Below, in pieces: positions 34,401 through 45,562 of a stretch of DNA of 64,000 bases. Each line of letters begins with the position of its first letter. The first letter of the stretch is position 1. Source of the stretch: Pyrenochaeta sp. MPI-SDFR-AT-0127 (Eukaryota > Ascomycota > Dothideomycetes > Pleosporales > Cucurbitariaceae); assembly GCA_020747015.1 (NCBI GenBank), contig JAGTJM010000010.1, positions 620,001-684,000 of the forward strand, given 5' to 3'. The position numbers and the translations under genes are program-made. The notes under the pieces were generated by a model that had not been told where the DNA came from, searched no databases, and saw only the letters and a list, made by a program, of their open reading frames with translations.

Positions 34401-35156
34401 GACAGAGCAGCATTACGATCTGTGCTTATTCAAGGCGTCTTTCCAGCATACATAGAAAAAGCGTTCTGGTCCCGTCCAGCCTTTATCATCGCTCGACCAA
34501 TATTGCAGTCCTTACCATCAATCCTTCGTACGATGATCTTTGATCTTCGCATTACTCAGCAACCCAGCCTTTCATCAATCGTAGGGTCCATCACAGCCGT
34601 CTTGCATGCCTTCATGCGAGGTATTGAGCCACTGAAGGACGAACCTATTCACTTTCGGCAACCCCATATCCTCTCCGCTCTTGGGTATCTCCTCGAGGCT
34701 ATGATATTATGTCTCCCACTTCTGGAGTACATCTGGAGTCGAACTAGTACTTCCACTTTTCCCGAAAAGAAGCCCTCACTTGTTACGTATATGGCGGACT
34801 TTAGTTTATATGTTGCTGAGGTTCTTCACGGCATGGTACCACATGCGACGCCATCGTATGAAGGAGATGTGCGTAAGATCCCAGCGGAGAAGCAGACTGC
34901 TAGCCTCTTAGCATTCTGCATGACGGGTCTCGAGGGTAGCATAACAGCGAATTGGAGTGAGAATGCAGGATTCATTTGGTTCGGTCAGGGGTACGCGAGA
35001 AGGGAGGTGGTATTTGATATGGGAAGTTTAGAAGTCGAGAAAGCGAGATTGATCGCCATGATTGAAGCTTTCCATGGAGCTTTGTGCATCACTTTCGGGA
35101 ATGAACACCATGATCATGGTCGAGGCCACGACGTTGGGAACGATATTATTGTGTAA
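28437..35156 (+). CDS. MMS22: Mus7/Mms22-family DNA repair protein
   Basis: In yeast Mms22 is the substrate adaptor of the Rtt101-Mms1 cullin ligase that lets replication forks restart at damaged DNA; S. pombe Mus7 is the counterpart. Single exon of 2,239 residues. The frame is open from 27819, but the first 206 codons lie antisense to another gene and look unlike protein; the start MSRWRQKGFVLDSDEEEEE at 28437 matches the usual acidic N-terminus. Residues 1 to about 980 are Ser/Pro/Arg-rich and disordered. The conserved Mus7 region begins near residue 980 (RYPVTFDVYSLATETYFHCS) and runs helical to the end. No intron in 6.7 kb is unusual beside neighbours that all have introns. Confidence 0.87.
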   Translation: MSRWRQKGFVLDSDEEEEESQAESQKVGQYGGDGRVERADIDRNEDGKEAGFVEDPGNIKDAEISNTPTRCTFPKRPTPSPFTPSPTIEPRRHRTESPDPLQRSPIPNVHRVRLSSISYDSDFPALRRGSPSPETQRNDDVAVLSQILDNATVPPRPLGVNDVGHITNASKILGEFGIAPLSDDSEDDSLSDPPSDLESPPTAFVTPHRRTAVQVIIPSSTALQKHIAEQRSRRDFRQRKPIQLHPYALEGELYRREVQSRGLKPVPRERSPQRPPRHDAAETQENEFNPDRSPSSSPPEIEISVSTPDGQRRRKVVRRRSSLEHSTSAPTRCIPSTQTHSASSAKRRKLNTAQTQVTRELTSIFDDDALGRGMWSIPPNSPPYSSSPPLNGTDSARRIGRLRVIDAAPNLPTPSTSSVFQDEPQQLPDLESGPISRSLQRSGKELRRTARIILSDSPSSASESLSDEQSDNELKKVGRKIKGVLPASWLRFDRQTQERRSAQQRERERARWKTALSPEPTEPQRGVAQRVTKRAVRSAGVSLTNSPSRDIVAISDDSDNEPSLAMSNHAQHVQNSAQDASSLAAMFDSRYADDNLSDMENDRLHLPTLGGTDRRRKKQIKLTDTFEGVKRVRHSNRAGMAVRYEKRPYGGARGSVKHVTSRSECRPSPPAMSVIDMDISPSRYSGDIPQFLKIARRQALRRHDLARQHPSTKHIRLHNARDTEDAILTLQQWRQGNLKPKTYVEPRQQKTRYPLANKEDNQQRTEKQSTIVAGSVEGANIPSTTKMVSRPRNLQIQPANLRIFQRSSTRVSGVSERRPKTPKSSARPIQLIRNFPLPVRAAQLEGDETEFGHGHRKIAFEKGLHRVDQEFGVTLPQHQPNANPVLARFLADEDTDLPPLPSAKDIGERPVSSPILEAHLVRRRLTRKPQARRVDVDTREYRQPSEPAVEDIVQTMASNQEIESEQDLPVLQGLGPYGTRYPVTFDVYSLATETYFHCSTFIGSDELQQALSTGKSDGRSLDEHAGYCSVVHDAFSVRCGPWNDQTNSDLHNLVKTIWAPLDGPTHDAETDSIPSKELLEYSVSCLRSLITYLARHLSFLDSIDRTNFVTKMTQLITFMMDRLFNVYATFSGKNFASYDARTNIRAFSYLLVLSVQTHRIAQHENVDSSQRSEILGVIRVVAKVIVTHLIRHSISELSNFLESNKRHATRMNGIQEADVLTESIVVCIHALDSLALPALRFWSIVNQELSFPASKAVHTRTLESIWATIFTFLPFVGVDVSGIPLKDGKLSFHSDDWAGIRDLLKRLFELYPSTARKHSSSLNDYVRANLERCHRLIHYWHWQRPEQMLNTVIDFFGKNGLRQLRREASTGSVPFLEHATIEKSLTLLPNENSFHITLKCLALGLRGMKDAYPEKKLRSFVFRTIPNHGRTYPKDQPLDEESLAALRNHHDLLSTLYWAAPPPCRPKLDHIRHLVNHENSHREACRLSVRAWANLTAFQFSTEEPYASAKPFALWHKDILHHTLRQYRLARIEADEYIKSGILDRTSDVSAVMVRQTMEKNQEQVIATLRDCIAGMNKALQDAKDQTSLKAFLIDSDIVHLLELPHLEDRRLVNVIRDVLELLRGYARSQDILSTKEITEQRSEESQDYGGFPDLDDLDEINLHPSSGAAQQSSFDFVQSPLWHLLSNVFGAESSPDDNLLMDCIDTWISIAHCQVKSGLRSWSYYIDSFSPVSWQQLRRTEQTRKFGPYFMAILVESDLTAYEEHRQDFITALLLSLVDRESMLRFQHRLLHVIARTDPKHPLMKNLPFFRSQQNGIWDITLETVRTRRLPLLSSMLSNMRDDLQATALADLAHTAELRRHYAAVLKDFMTTMKSNYQQLRQGTAVTGTYVEFVQKIIQFLKQYTGDICPVLPFFTDSVAFPLPAADPTYVVGRLCGYAPSVTDTGTAKQLSVFIQTVAQQAAADNQQSYLVNQLTTALSTDEAPATDRAALRSVLIQGVFPAYIEKAFWSRPAFIIARPILQSLPSILRTMIFDLRITQQPSLSSIVGSITAVLHAFMRGIEPLKDEPIHFRQPHILSALGYLLEAMILCLPLLEYIWSRTSTSTFPEKKPSLVTYMADFSLYVAEVLHGMVPHATPSYEGDVRKIPAEKQTASLLAFCMTGLEGSITANWSENAGFIWFGQGYARREVVFDMGSLEVEKARLIAMIEAFHGALCITFGNEHHDHGRGHDVGNDIIV

Positions 35157-36841
35157 CGTATTGTACTTAGCGGCATAGTCGGCGTTATTGAAGATTCTAC
35201 ACACTCATGTTGAATGAAAAGCATCTCCTATTATCTTAAGGCTTTAAGATCTCTTGCTGATATCGAAAGCCGTTAAATAATTTTTCCATGTGCTGAATAT
35301 GAATATATATCGGTTTGCTAGTCGTCTCACTAAGAAGAGAGTGATCTCACCAAACTAGACCTAATGAACATCTGAAAATATTGCGTAAAAAGCTGTTTAA
35401 CTATGCATTTGCAGTCAAATTTATACTCACTACCTAATCATGTCAATCAAAGGTTAGAACAGTCTCATGAAGGCTCTCCGGCGTTGGTATTAGTACAATT
35501 TGATTTAGGTTCCATGTGACCCACAAAATGCGGCAACAGAGATTGTGTCATACGAGCTCGAGTGTGATGTCTTGTAAGCCAATTCTTTGTTGGGATATTT
35601 CCTCAATAACCTTTCAAAGGCTGTGATTTGAAGGTTCAGTACCGAACTAACATACTTGTTGAGACCATCTTGAGAGACATATGAGGTGAGATGTACAATG
35701 CATTAAGTTATCTTTGGTAGTCATCGATATAGTTCATTGAAGCCGTACCTGTCGTACCTGTTGTGGTGCTGGCTGGCCTTGATTGCGTTATTCAATTCAC
35801 GAAATGAAAGCCCAATCTGGATGTCTTCAACTCGCTCAGCTACGTCCCCGTTTCCGTACGGGCGACCCGATAGAGCGATGGGTGCCATTAACGCCATGCC
35901 GCCAGTTGTCTAGGGTCAGGCACTCGAATGTTAGGGACATGTCTACGCGCTTTTATTCTCCCAGTGATAGTCCGGCGGACGGAACTCTAGGTAGGACAAT
36001 TGGACCAGTACATTCGAAACGCTAATTTGAGAATCCTACTTGCCACTAGACAAAGCCTGGTCTTCAAGTGTGGATTTGAGGAATTCAGGCGCTCATAGGC
36101 TGTCTTTTCCAGATCGATAACTGCTTCAGAATCCAACAATGGGAAATTTCTGGGAAAGAGCCAAGATGAGGAGGATATCGCACTGGGAACGTTACCGCAC
36201 ACCCACCCAACATCCACAGTCATGGCTAACGTGGTCGAGATCGATACTTTCGAAGGTGAGGCGTTATTGCACTACTTTGTAGTGCATGTGACAGATATGT
36301 TGTGGAATCCACCTACGTTCATTGGCTATCGAGATCTACCCTACCGTTCGGCAATGAACCGCCTTCCCGATGTGGGGAAAAAAGCTGGGGAAGGGTACGG
36401 ATCGTTAGCACTCCACACTCGCAAACAATCCTTCGATATACAACTGAACCCCCGCGTTCGATTTTCCCCTTTGTTCTGCGATCGATCATTTACAGACTTC
36501 AGTCATAAACGGATATTGGTTTTGGGCTCCCGCTCATTCAAAAGATAAGGCGGACGAGTAGCGCCTTGCATCTTCGAGGAGAAGCAACAATCGTAGAACA
36601 GGCTATCACAGGCTTAAGAACAATGTTACTTGTCATCTCTTCAACTCACGGCCTTGATGATGAAGTTGGGCTGCTGAAGTTTCGTTGAACTCCACATTCC
36701 GAAGCATTCCTACGGTACGCGAGAGCTCCGTCTCCCGCTTAGCGCTGACCCACTATATCAAGTAGACATAGCAGCGCATTCTGTTTATTTCCCGAGGATC
36801 ATTCAATCCTTTCATTTGGACGATTATATCTCCAGTTCACA
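35157..36841. other. AT-rich intergenic region, no supported gene
   Basis: 1.7 kb between MMS22 and the P450 gene, more AT-rich than its surroundings at the left end. The best frame (108 codons, 36222-36548) has a fair start context but no motif. Confidence 0.5.
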
Positions 36842-38475
36842 ATGTTGCCTTCCACACTATTTGCAGTTTGTGGCATAGTAATCGCTGTGTATTGCGCCAA
36901 GGTACTTGCCAATGCCGTCTCCATTCTGGTCTCTTAATGACATTTATGGCAGTTATTATGGGTGTGCCGACAATCGCCAATTTCCAAATTGCCTGGTCCA
37001 TGGCTTTCCAAGTACACGAACATTGTGTTGCGTTTCCATACCCTGACAGGGCGTCGAATATTCTACACAGATGCTCTCCATCAACGATACGGCGGCGTAG
37101 TGCGCGTTTCGCCAACTGAAGTTGCTATTGCAGATATCTCAGCGGTCTCTCAAATACACAAGATTGGAGCTGGATTTCTCAAATCCGAATTCTACGCAAA
37201 AATGACGCCCACCCGAGAACCTGGTATCTTCGCCATGCGAGACCCACATGACCATGCCGCTCGAAGGCGGCTGTTTGCACGAGCCTTCAGCAACTCGAGT
37301 CTGCGAATGAATTGGGAGGGCGATGTTCGACGAAAGGTTGAGTTGGCTGTTCAAAGGATCAAACAAGATGCTTCGGAGACGGAAAAGGGAGCAGATGTTC
37401 TGAAATGGTGGACACTTATGGCCACTGATGTCATTGCACATCTTAGCTTTGGAGAGAGTTTCAATATGGTAGAACTGGGGAAGGTAGGCGTTTCATCACA
37501 TCACATAATTGGAAGGCCAGGTGACTGACTAAACTCCAGCAAACGCCCTACATTGACGCACTCCAGGCTGCATTACTTGGCGGTGTTCTGCGGGCTGAGA
37601 TGCCTCTCTTACATACCATTCTTCGTCACACACCGGCTAAACGCGCACAACAGATAGCTACTGCGGATGAGGTTGTGTACGATCACGGAGCCCTAGCTAT
37701 CCGGAATATGCGCAACGGTAGTGGCAACCTCCAAAATTTGTTCGGGCAAATGTTGGCTGCAAGTGACAGCCAAGAGAAAGTGACGCTCACTGACAAAGAT
37801 GTCCGTGAAGAAGCTGGAAACCTTATCGTTGCAGGCTCTGACACCACTGCTGTCACTCTGACATACCTCGTATGGGCGGTGCTTAAACACCCTGATTTGC
37901 AGGCTCAGCTGGAAGAGGAAGTTGCGCTATTGACCGATGAGCTAAGAATGGCTGAGCTTGAGGCTGCACCAATCTTGAACAGTGTCATTGAAGAGACGTT
38001 GAGACTTTATGGAGCTGCACCAGGAGCACTACCCCGTATCGTTCCCAAGCAAGGAATGATAGTCAATGGATATCATATTCCGGGTGGTGTCGAGGTCAGC
38101 ACACAGGCCTATACACTTCACCGAGATTCAAGTATTTTCCCAGATCCTTACCGGTAAGCCCATCTGTTTTCAACCCCACCTCAGTCTGCCAAGTATCTAA
38201 TGCATATACTCAGGTTCAAAGGCCTTCGCTTCTTGAATAAATCAGATATGACAACTCAACAGAAAGCAGCATATATGCCCTTTGGAGGAGGCTCTCGGGT
38301 GTGCATTGGCCTCCACCTTGCCTGGATGGAGTTGCGTCTCGCAACAGCCCTCTTCTTTAAACACTGTCGTGGAGCTGCTTTGAGCGATTGTATGCGGGAC
38401 GAGATGATGGAAATGGACAATAGATTCTTGATCTCTCCCAAAGGCCATTGTTGTTTTATTACTACGAGGCAGTAG
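36842..38475 (+). CDS. Cytochrome P450 monooxygenase
   Basis: Membrane-anchored haem oxygenase; substrate unknown. Exons 36842-36901, 36953-37483, 37540-38153 and 38214-38475, about 488 residues. N-terminal anchor MLPSTLFAVCGIVIAVYCAK, then the Pro-rich hinge KLPGPWLSKY. I-helix AGSDTT at residues 295-300, K-helix ExxR at Glu349-Arg352, then FPDPYRFKGLRF in the PERF position. The haem loop FGGGSRVCIG has Cys432 as the iron ligand. All motifs and introns are intact, so the gene should be functional. It resembles fungal E-class P450s of secondary metabolism, but no synthase or tailoring gene lies nearby; a detoxification or stand-alone role is as likely. Confidence 0.95.
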
Positions 38476-39215
38476 TTTCTTAAATAGATGAAAAATAGCC
38501 ACGGATATGATCGCCTGGAAATTGATGCCTATGAAAATTGGCCTTTCGTGCTCTATCAAGATCCAAGCTGAAGAGCATCCCATGCATTACTGCATGAGAT
38601 GTTACCGGAGACTAGTCAGCCTGAGATTGATCATTTGTGGTGGCTCGCGTTAATCTCCTCCGTCTTTGAAGCACGCTACACCGCTTAGCCATAGTAGTTT
38701 ACCCACGCGCTCTGGTGCCAAGTGAAATGTTATGTCTTGGTGTGTTGAATGAAGAGAAGCAGGCACGGATACCTCTTTTGGTTAGACTCTCGTGGAAAGA
38801 AGCCACAACGCGACGAGCCACAACCTCTCTTCCTCCACCCCATGGCATGATCCATCGCGTACCTTTCTCCCGATACCTTGTTTCCCCCTTCTGCCATGCA
38901 AATATTTAAGATGATCTCCGCATGGCTAACTCAATCAAGCAACCCTTCCGCAGTCCGATGATGATCCCGCTGTAATTTCCCGGGCCTCGGTGCTCTCGGC
39001 GGTACGGTTGTTCAAGGGCCTCAATATCCCACCATTGAGGCTGCACTGCACCCCCGCAACCGTGATGCATTTCATCATAGCCTCACATTAGTTTACTGGT
39101 CGCAATATGTGCATACCGGGGTTTTGGTTCCGGTGTGGTCCTTATAAGTGACCATGATGTCCGAACGATTGGGGTCAGCGTTCATTGGCTTCAAGCTCTT
39201 CAAACTTTAACGACA
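38476..39215. other. Promoter region of the beta-galactosidase, no gene seen
   Basis: 740 bases between the P450 stop and the galactosidase start. Only short frames. Confidence 0.5.
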
Positions 39216-42200
39216 ATGAAGGGCCTTCATGGACTTTCGTGGTTGTCTCTTCTGTCTACTTTGACCTGCTTCTCTGAGACCATTGGTGTCAATGCTCAAA
39301 ATAGCTCCACTCCAAGCCAATGGCCGCTTCACGACAATGGCTTGAACCAGGTTGTCCAATGGGACCACTACAGCTTTAAAGTCAATGGAAAGAGGTTATT
39401 CGTCTTCTCCGGAGAGATACACTACTGGCGAATCCCAGTCCCGGAAGTATGGGAAGACCTTTTGGAGAAGATCAAAGCGGCAGGCTTCACCGCGTTCGCA
39501 TTCTACGGTAGTTGGGGGTACCACAGCGTAAATAACCAAACAACGGACTTCACAACCGGTGCCCACGATTTCACCAAGCTTTACGAGATTGCGAAACGAG
39601 TAGGCCTGTACGTCATCACGAGGCCTGGGCCATACGTCAACGCTGAGGCGAATGCTGGAGGCTTCCCACTTTGGCTTACAACTGGAGCATATGGCGCTCT
39701 ACGAAATGATGATCCACGATATCTTCAAGCATTGGATCCTTACTTCTCCAAGTTTTCAGAGCTTACAAGCAAGCATCTCGTGACAAATGGCGGCAATGTG
39801 CTTGTCTGTATGAAAACCCCAATGTACGAAACGCACATGTGACATACACTAACTTTGTACTCCTACTAGATCAAATCGAGAACGAATACGGCGAACAGTG
39901 GAAGGATAGGGCTAAGAAAATTCCTAACCTTCCGGCTGGACGATACATGGCAGCTCTGGAGGACTCTGCACGAGCACATGGTATTGACGTTCCATTGATC
40001 CACAATGACCCAAACATGAACACGAAGAGCTGGAGCAAAGATTATGCTCCGGGTGCTGTTGGCAACGTCGACGTTGCGGGTATAGACAGCTACCCCTCTT
40101 GCTGGTCTTGCAACCTCGACGAATGTACTGGAACGAATGGACAGTAAGTTTTGCAATGCGTAAGCTAGAAAAGTCTTGTTCTCTAACCCCTTATACAGGT
40201 ACATTCCATACAAGACCATCGACTACTATGACCACTTTGTGGAGTTTTCGCCAACGCAACCCAGTTTCTTCCCCGAATTTCAGGGAGGAAGTTACAATCC
40301 GTGGGGTGGACCAGAAGGCGGGTGCCCTGGTGATATCGGTGCCGATTTTGCAAACCTCTTCTACCGTGATCTTATCGCGCAACGCGTCACAGCAGTCAGT
40401 CTGTACATGGTGTTTGGGGGGACCAACTGGGGCGCTCTAGCGGCTCCGGTGACCGCGACATCTTACGACTACAGCAGCCCGATCAGCGAGAACCGCAAGA
40501 TTGATCGCAAGTACTATGAGACGAAGAATTTGGCTATGTTTACTCGCATTGCGGACGACTTGACTGTGACCGACCGAATTGGCAATTCAACTGCCTACAC
40601 TACCAACTCAGCCGTGGAAGCGAGCGAGCTGCGAAATCCGTCAACCAATGCTGCTTTCTACGTCACCATTCATTCGTATTCACCTTCTGGAACCAAGGAA
40701 TCGTTCAAACTTCATGTCAGGACATCAGTTGGCAATCTGACCATCCCTCAGCATGCTGGTTCGATTGTGCTTGATGGACATCAATCCAAGATTCTTGTGA
40801 CCGACTTCGCGATCGGCAAGCAGACGCTTACTTACTCCACGGCAGAGGTTCTGACTTATGCGCTCATTGATGCCAAGCCGGTGGTAGTGCTGTGGGCCGG
40901 CGTTGGGGAGTCTGTCGAATTCCACATCAAGGGCGCTAAGAAGGGTCGTCTTGTTAGCGATGGCGCACGCTTAGAGGCAAAATTCCATTCCGAAGCCCAA
41001 GGTATCACAACGAATATTCCGCAAGTCTCTGGCTCGAGTGTCTTCCAATTCGATAATGGCGTCAAAGTGGTCGTTGTGGATAAGCCTGCCAGTTACTTGT
41101 TTTGGGCACCAAATCTGTCGAACGACCCTTTTGCACCAGTCGATCAGTCTGGTTGGTATTCGCTTCTGCTTATGGGGTCATAATATGCTAACTCATATTT
41201 AGTTCTCGTCCAAGGACCATATCTCGTACGAAGCGTAACCAGCAAGGGGAACACCGTTGATCTCAAGGGTGATTTGACAAAGACTACTGCTATCGAAGTT
41301 TTCACCTCTCAAAAAGTCAAGTCGCTCACTTGGAACGGAAAGAAGTTACGAACCTCGCGAACGCCCTATGGTAGTCTCAGAGCCACTGTTGCAGCGTTCA
41401 ATGGCACTATCCAGCTTCCCTCATTAGAGAACTGGAAAGTGCACGATGGCCTTCCAGAGAAGCAAGCAGACTACGATGATAGCGGCGCAGCCTGGGTCAC
41501 GGCGAATCATCTTACGACACCAAACCCTACGAAACCCGATACACTACCCGTTCTGTATGTCGATGAGTACGGCTTCCATAACAGTTTCCATCTCTTCCGA
41601 GGATACTTTGAAGGCCCTGCAAAAGGTGTTAAGCTTTCCGTACAAGGAGGTCTTGCTTTTGGTTGGAATGCCTGGCTCAATGGAGAGTTGGTTGGATCCT
41701 TCCTCGGCAATTCATCAGTAGGAATTGGCAACCTCACGCTGTCCTTCGCCAATGCGACTGTTCATTCGAACAGCACGAACGTTCTGCTCGTCGTACAGGA
41801 CAACACGGGTCATGACTTGCGTTCAGACGCTGTAAAGCCGCGTGGAATTCTCAACGCAGCGCTCGATGGCAACAATTTTACGCACTGGAAAATAGCTGGT
41901 GAAGCTGGGGGTGACACCGTACAGCTTGATCCACTACGTGGCCCCTTGTCGGAAGGTGGTCTCGCAGCTGAACGCCTTGGATGGCACCTCCCAGGCTTTG
42001 ACGACTCAGCGTGGAACGCAAGCACTCCATCTACCGGGCTTGAAAGTGCTGGAATTTCCTTCTACCGTACGACCATTCCTCTCGACATTCCTCAAGGAGT
42101 CGACGCATCTTTTGCCTTTGTGCTTAATGCGGTTGGTTCGAAAGCCATCCGAGTCCAGCTCTTTGTCAATGGATACCAATATGCGCGATTTAATCCCTCT

Positions 42201-42416
42201 GTTGGAAATGAGAGGAGGTTCCCCGTTCCCCCGGGTATCCTCAATTACGGAGGTGATAATGTGATTGGACTAAGTGTGTGGGCGCAGACAAAAGAGGGCG
42301 CGAAGGTGGATGTACAATTTGAGACGGAGTATGCGATTGAAAGCAGCTGGAGCTCGAGATTCGACTCAGAATATTTGAGGCCAGGGTGGACAAAGGAGAG
42401 ACTGGCTTATGCTTAG
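39216..42416 (+). CDS. Secreted beta-galactosidase, GH35
   Basis: Releases terminal beta-galactose from oligosaccharides and plant cell-wall polymers outside the cell. Exons 39216-39807, 39870-40143, 40199-41151 and 41203-42416, about 1,010 residues, like Aspergillus LacA. Signal peptide MKGLHGLSWLSLLSTLTCFS; catalytic domain with FSGEIHYWRIPVPEVWEDLL and RPGPYVNAE. The first join rebuilds VYQIENEYG with the acid/base Glu at about 203; PEFQGGSYNPWGG holds the likely nucleophile Glu at about 315. C-terminal jelly-roll modules follow with many NxS/T sites. The third intron has an unusual GTTGGT donor but is the only one that keeps frame (DQSVLVQGPYLV). Typically induced by galactosides in fungi; no regulatory site was identified here. 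Confidence 0.95.
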
Positions 42417-43112
42417 ATGTTCGCGTGTGAATCCGCATATCTGTCTTAATATTTACCAACCATCATCATATCACATTAAAAGCTGTGTCTGTCGTTGCAC
42501 GTCTTCATTCTTTTCATCCGCTCTGCTACGCCGCTTCAATAAACCGGTTACAGGGAGTAAATTTGGCAGCTAAAGACTCATCGGACAGACATTTGAGGTC
42601 AAAGCACATTGGAAGCAAACGTGTATGCGTTTGAGGAGACAGATTTGATTGCATCCGATATGATGTCCCAGTGCGAGCGCCCCTTTAGTGATTCACGTAG
42701 TGGCTCGCCTTTGGGAATGCGGTCTGAGCTGTCGTGTTCCCCATCTCACAGCTTTTAATAGTTTGTTTAAAACATGCACATGCAGCATTATTCACAAGCT
42801 GTGGCGCGAGGCCTCAGAGAAATAATGTGTAAAATAATGTATCGCCACATTCGAGCCGCTAATTCAGGTAAAATCCGAAGCAGTAGATACCGGACGATTG
42901 GTTCCTTCTCACGCGCACATGCCCAGATCAGTGAAGGCCTGGTTGCGTCCGGACATGCGGTGTAGAGCCCCAAGTCCTCAGCGTGCGCGATGTTGGAAAG
43001 AGAGCGCTTCAGCGGCAGTGGGCAGATTTTGTTCATGAGCCTGCTTAGTCATACCCACGCTAAAGCAAAGCTAAGCTTCGAGCCGAGTACTTTACCTTTC
43101 TGCAAACCCACC
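42417..43112. other. Intergenic, no gene seen
   Basis: Promoter region of the Rab escort protein gene. No coding signal. Confidence 0.55.
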
Positions 43113-44936
43113 ATGGAAACTCTCGACAACACTGAATGGGACGTACTCATCGTGGGCACTGGCCTGAAGCAGTCCCTTTTAGCTTTGTAAGTCTCTCAGT
43201 ACAGCGAGGTGGAGGTGACGCGATCTGACTGACGCAGCACTTGAAGAGCCTTGTCGCGCTCGGGGAAGAAAATCCTCCACATCGACGAGAATGACTACTA
43301 TGGCGGTGCTGAAGCAGCTTTCAGCTTGCAGGAAGCTGAAGAGTGGGTACAGCGAGTGAATGGAGGTAAGAAAGTCGTGTATCCCAACCTGCTGGTGCCC
43401 GCTAATACCCTCAAGATTCATCGACTGCTGCCTTCTCTAATATTGCTATTACGAAGCCTGGGATCACCGAATCAGAACCTTCGGTGCCCAAGCTATCCTT
43501 CTCTAGAGCATACAGCTTGACTCTGAGTCCACAGCTCGTTTACACTCGGTCGTCGCTTCTCCAGTACCTCGTCTCCTCGAGGGTATACCGCCAGCTTGAA
43601 TTTCTTGCGGTCGGAAGCTGGTGGGTATATTCTGCACATGCTAGTAGTGAAAGCTCGATCGTGCCTGCAGACACATCACCGCATGGGAAGTTGCTGAAAG
43701 TCCCAAATGGCCGAGAAGATGTGTTCCAAGATGACAATCTTGACTTCAAGGCCAAGCGGGCTCTAATGAAGTTCCTGCGCTTTATTGGCGAGTACGAAGA
43801 ACAGACTGAATTGTGGCATGAGTTCAGGCGGCAGCCTTTCTCTACATTCCTGTCAGCGCAATTCAAGGTTCCAGCTACCCTGCAGGCTCCTTTGATAGCT
43901 TTGACCTTGTCATCGTCAACCTCGGATCAAACGAGCACGGAATACGCGCTGCCACGGATCGCGAGGCATCTACGATCAATCGGCGTCTTTGGTGCTGGCT
44001 TTGGTGCTGTCATACCCAAATGGGGTGGTTTATCTGAGATCAGTCAGGTTTCATGTCGAGCCTGTGCAGTTGGCGGCGGAGTGTACGTCCTTGGAAAAGG
44101 CTTCACATCTGCCAAGGATGATGCTCCGGAGACAACAGAGAGTGGCATCAAGCTTCGTCTGAAAGATGGCGAAGTCGTCACCACGCAATGGGTCGTTGGT
44201 GGAAACACCTCGACCATTAAAGAGGAAGCGCTTTGCAGGTCGATAACTATCGTCTCCTCGCCCCTCATATCGTTGTTCCCACCTATTGCCGAAGAGGCGC
44301 CGGCACCGGCTTCTGCTATTGTAGTGTTTCCATCCGGCTCGCTACAGCTAGATACGAACGCTGAAGTACTACCGCCCGTCAATGTCTTCGTGCACTCGAG
44401 CGATACCGGCGAATGCCCCTCAGGTCAAAGTAAGTCTAATCATATTCATTTCCTTCCTGCTGTTATGATGATCAAACTTTACGAATACTTATCTACATTG
44501 TCTGAATTTCATTGAAGACAATATACTCTGACAACCTGATCACGGCTCGACAATATCGCCTTATTATGTCATTTGATTTGCAAGTCGCAGATTGCTAACC
44601 AGCCGATTAGGCATATTGTACGCATCCACCGCTTTGAGCGGCGACGAGGGCTTCGACCTTCTGCAGAAGGCTGTCCAGGCGCTTCTATCTGCAGTAGGCA
44701 CCACACCGCCACCAAGCATACTCTGGACTGTGAAGTACCAGCAGCAGCCATCATCAGGGTCCGAGTCAATATCTATCAATGATCATGTGTTGCGCTTTCC
44801 CCCGCCGGCTCTAGATCTTGCCTTTGATGATTCCATACTTGACAATGTCAAGAACGTTTGGCAGCAGATCATGGGTGAGGATACCAGCGACTTTCTGGTT
44901 TTTCAGGATAGGGAAGCATATGAAGACGATGCATGA
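43113..44936 (+). CDS. MRS6: Rab escort protein (geranylgeranyltransferase component A)
   Basis: Presents newly made Rab GTPases to the Bet4/Bet2 enzyme and delivers them to membranes. Exons 43113-43186, 43247-43365, 43416-44429 and 44611-44936, about 510 residues. GDI-superfamily N-terminus WDVLIVGTGLKQSLLALALS, then HIDENDYYGG. The Rab-binding platform includes PKLSFSRAYSLTLSPQL and YRQLEFLAVGSWW. RALMKFLRFI and PKWGGLSEISQVSCRACAVG follow. The first acceptor is the second AG-type site (TTGAAG|A), chosen because it alone gives ALALSRSGKK. The last intron is 181 bases, long for this window, with a CTAAC branch. The acidic C-terminus ends EAYEDDA. Confidence 0.95.
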
Positions 44937-45562
44937 TGAGGCAACTCGAGTAATGAGTAGCGAAAGCCTTTCTACAGATGGTACCAGCAATATGTGTTTG
45001 TTCAAATAGAGCAATTTCTCACTGGTTTTGACGTGTTTTTTTTAAACAAGCAAACAAGCCTCTCGAACACACCGGCGTATCAAACCCCGGGACATTGGAA
45101 ATATACATATAAGTTAATTAGACATGATTCCATCACCCACGTACATTGTGGAGGAGACGCCCGAGCCGTGAAAACGTTTGCCACCCGCAGCATCTCCCAA
45201 TGATGCGGTGTGAGATCTCAGCCTTATAGCGCCGACGGAAGCAGCCTAGGGCGGACGAAAGAAAAACGTGCAGGGCCGCGCTTTGACCCGCGGTTTAGAA
45301 TAATTTCAATCCGAGCCCAACTACTAAGGCCGCCCCTCAACGCACTTTCTGTGCACCAAATTCATATTTTTCCTGTTTTCTTGTATTGTATAGACTCTCC
45401 ACTCTTCCTTTGGGGCGTCTACACACGCACGATACCCATTTATTCACAGTTTTTGCTGTTTCAGCCGCTTACGCTTCGGCCTGCGATTATTCGCACCCAT
45501 ATCGATAAGGAGCCCCTCCAAAAGAAATCCCTCCACGCGAAGTCAAAGAACACGCTTCCTTG
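44937..45562. other. Promoter region of elongation factor 3
   Basis: 626 bases. The right half is pyrimidine-rich, as in many strongly expressed fungal genes. No gene seen. Confidence 0.5.

Noticed and set aside
36222..36548. 108-codon frame with a fair start context upstream of the P450
   Set aside because: No domain, hydrophobic segment or intron evidence; it lies in an AT-rich spacer.
36842..42416. P450 and galactosidase as a metabolic gene cluster
   Set aside because: No backbone synthase, transferase, regulator or transporter adjoins them; two neighbours are not enough.
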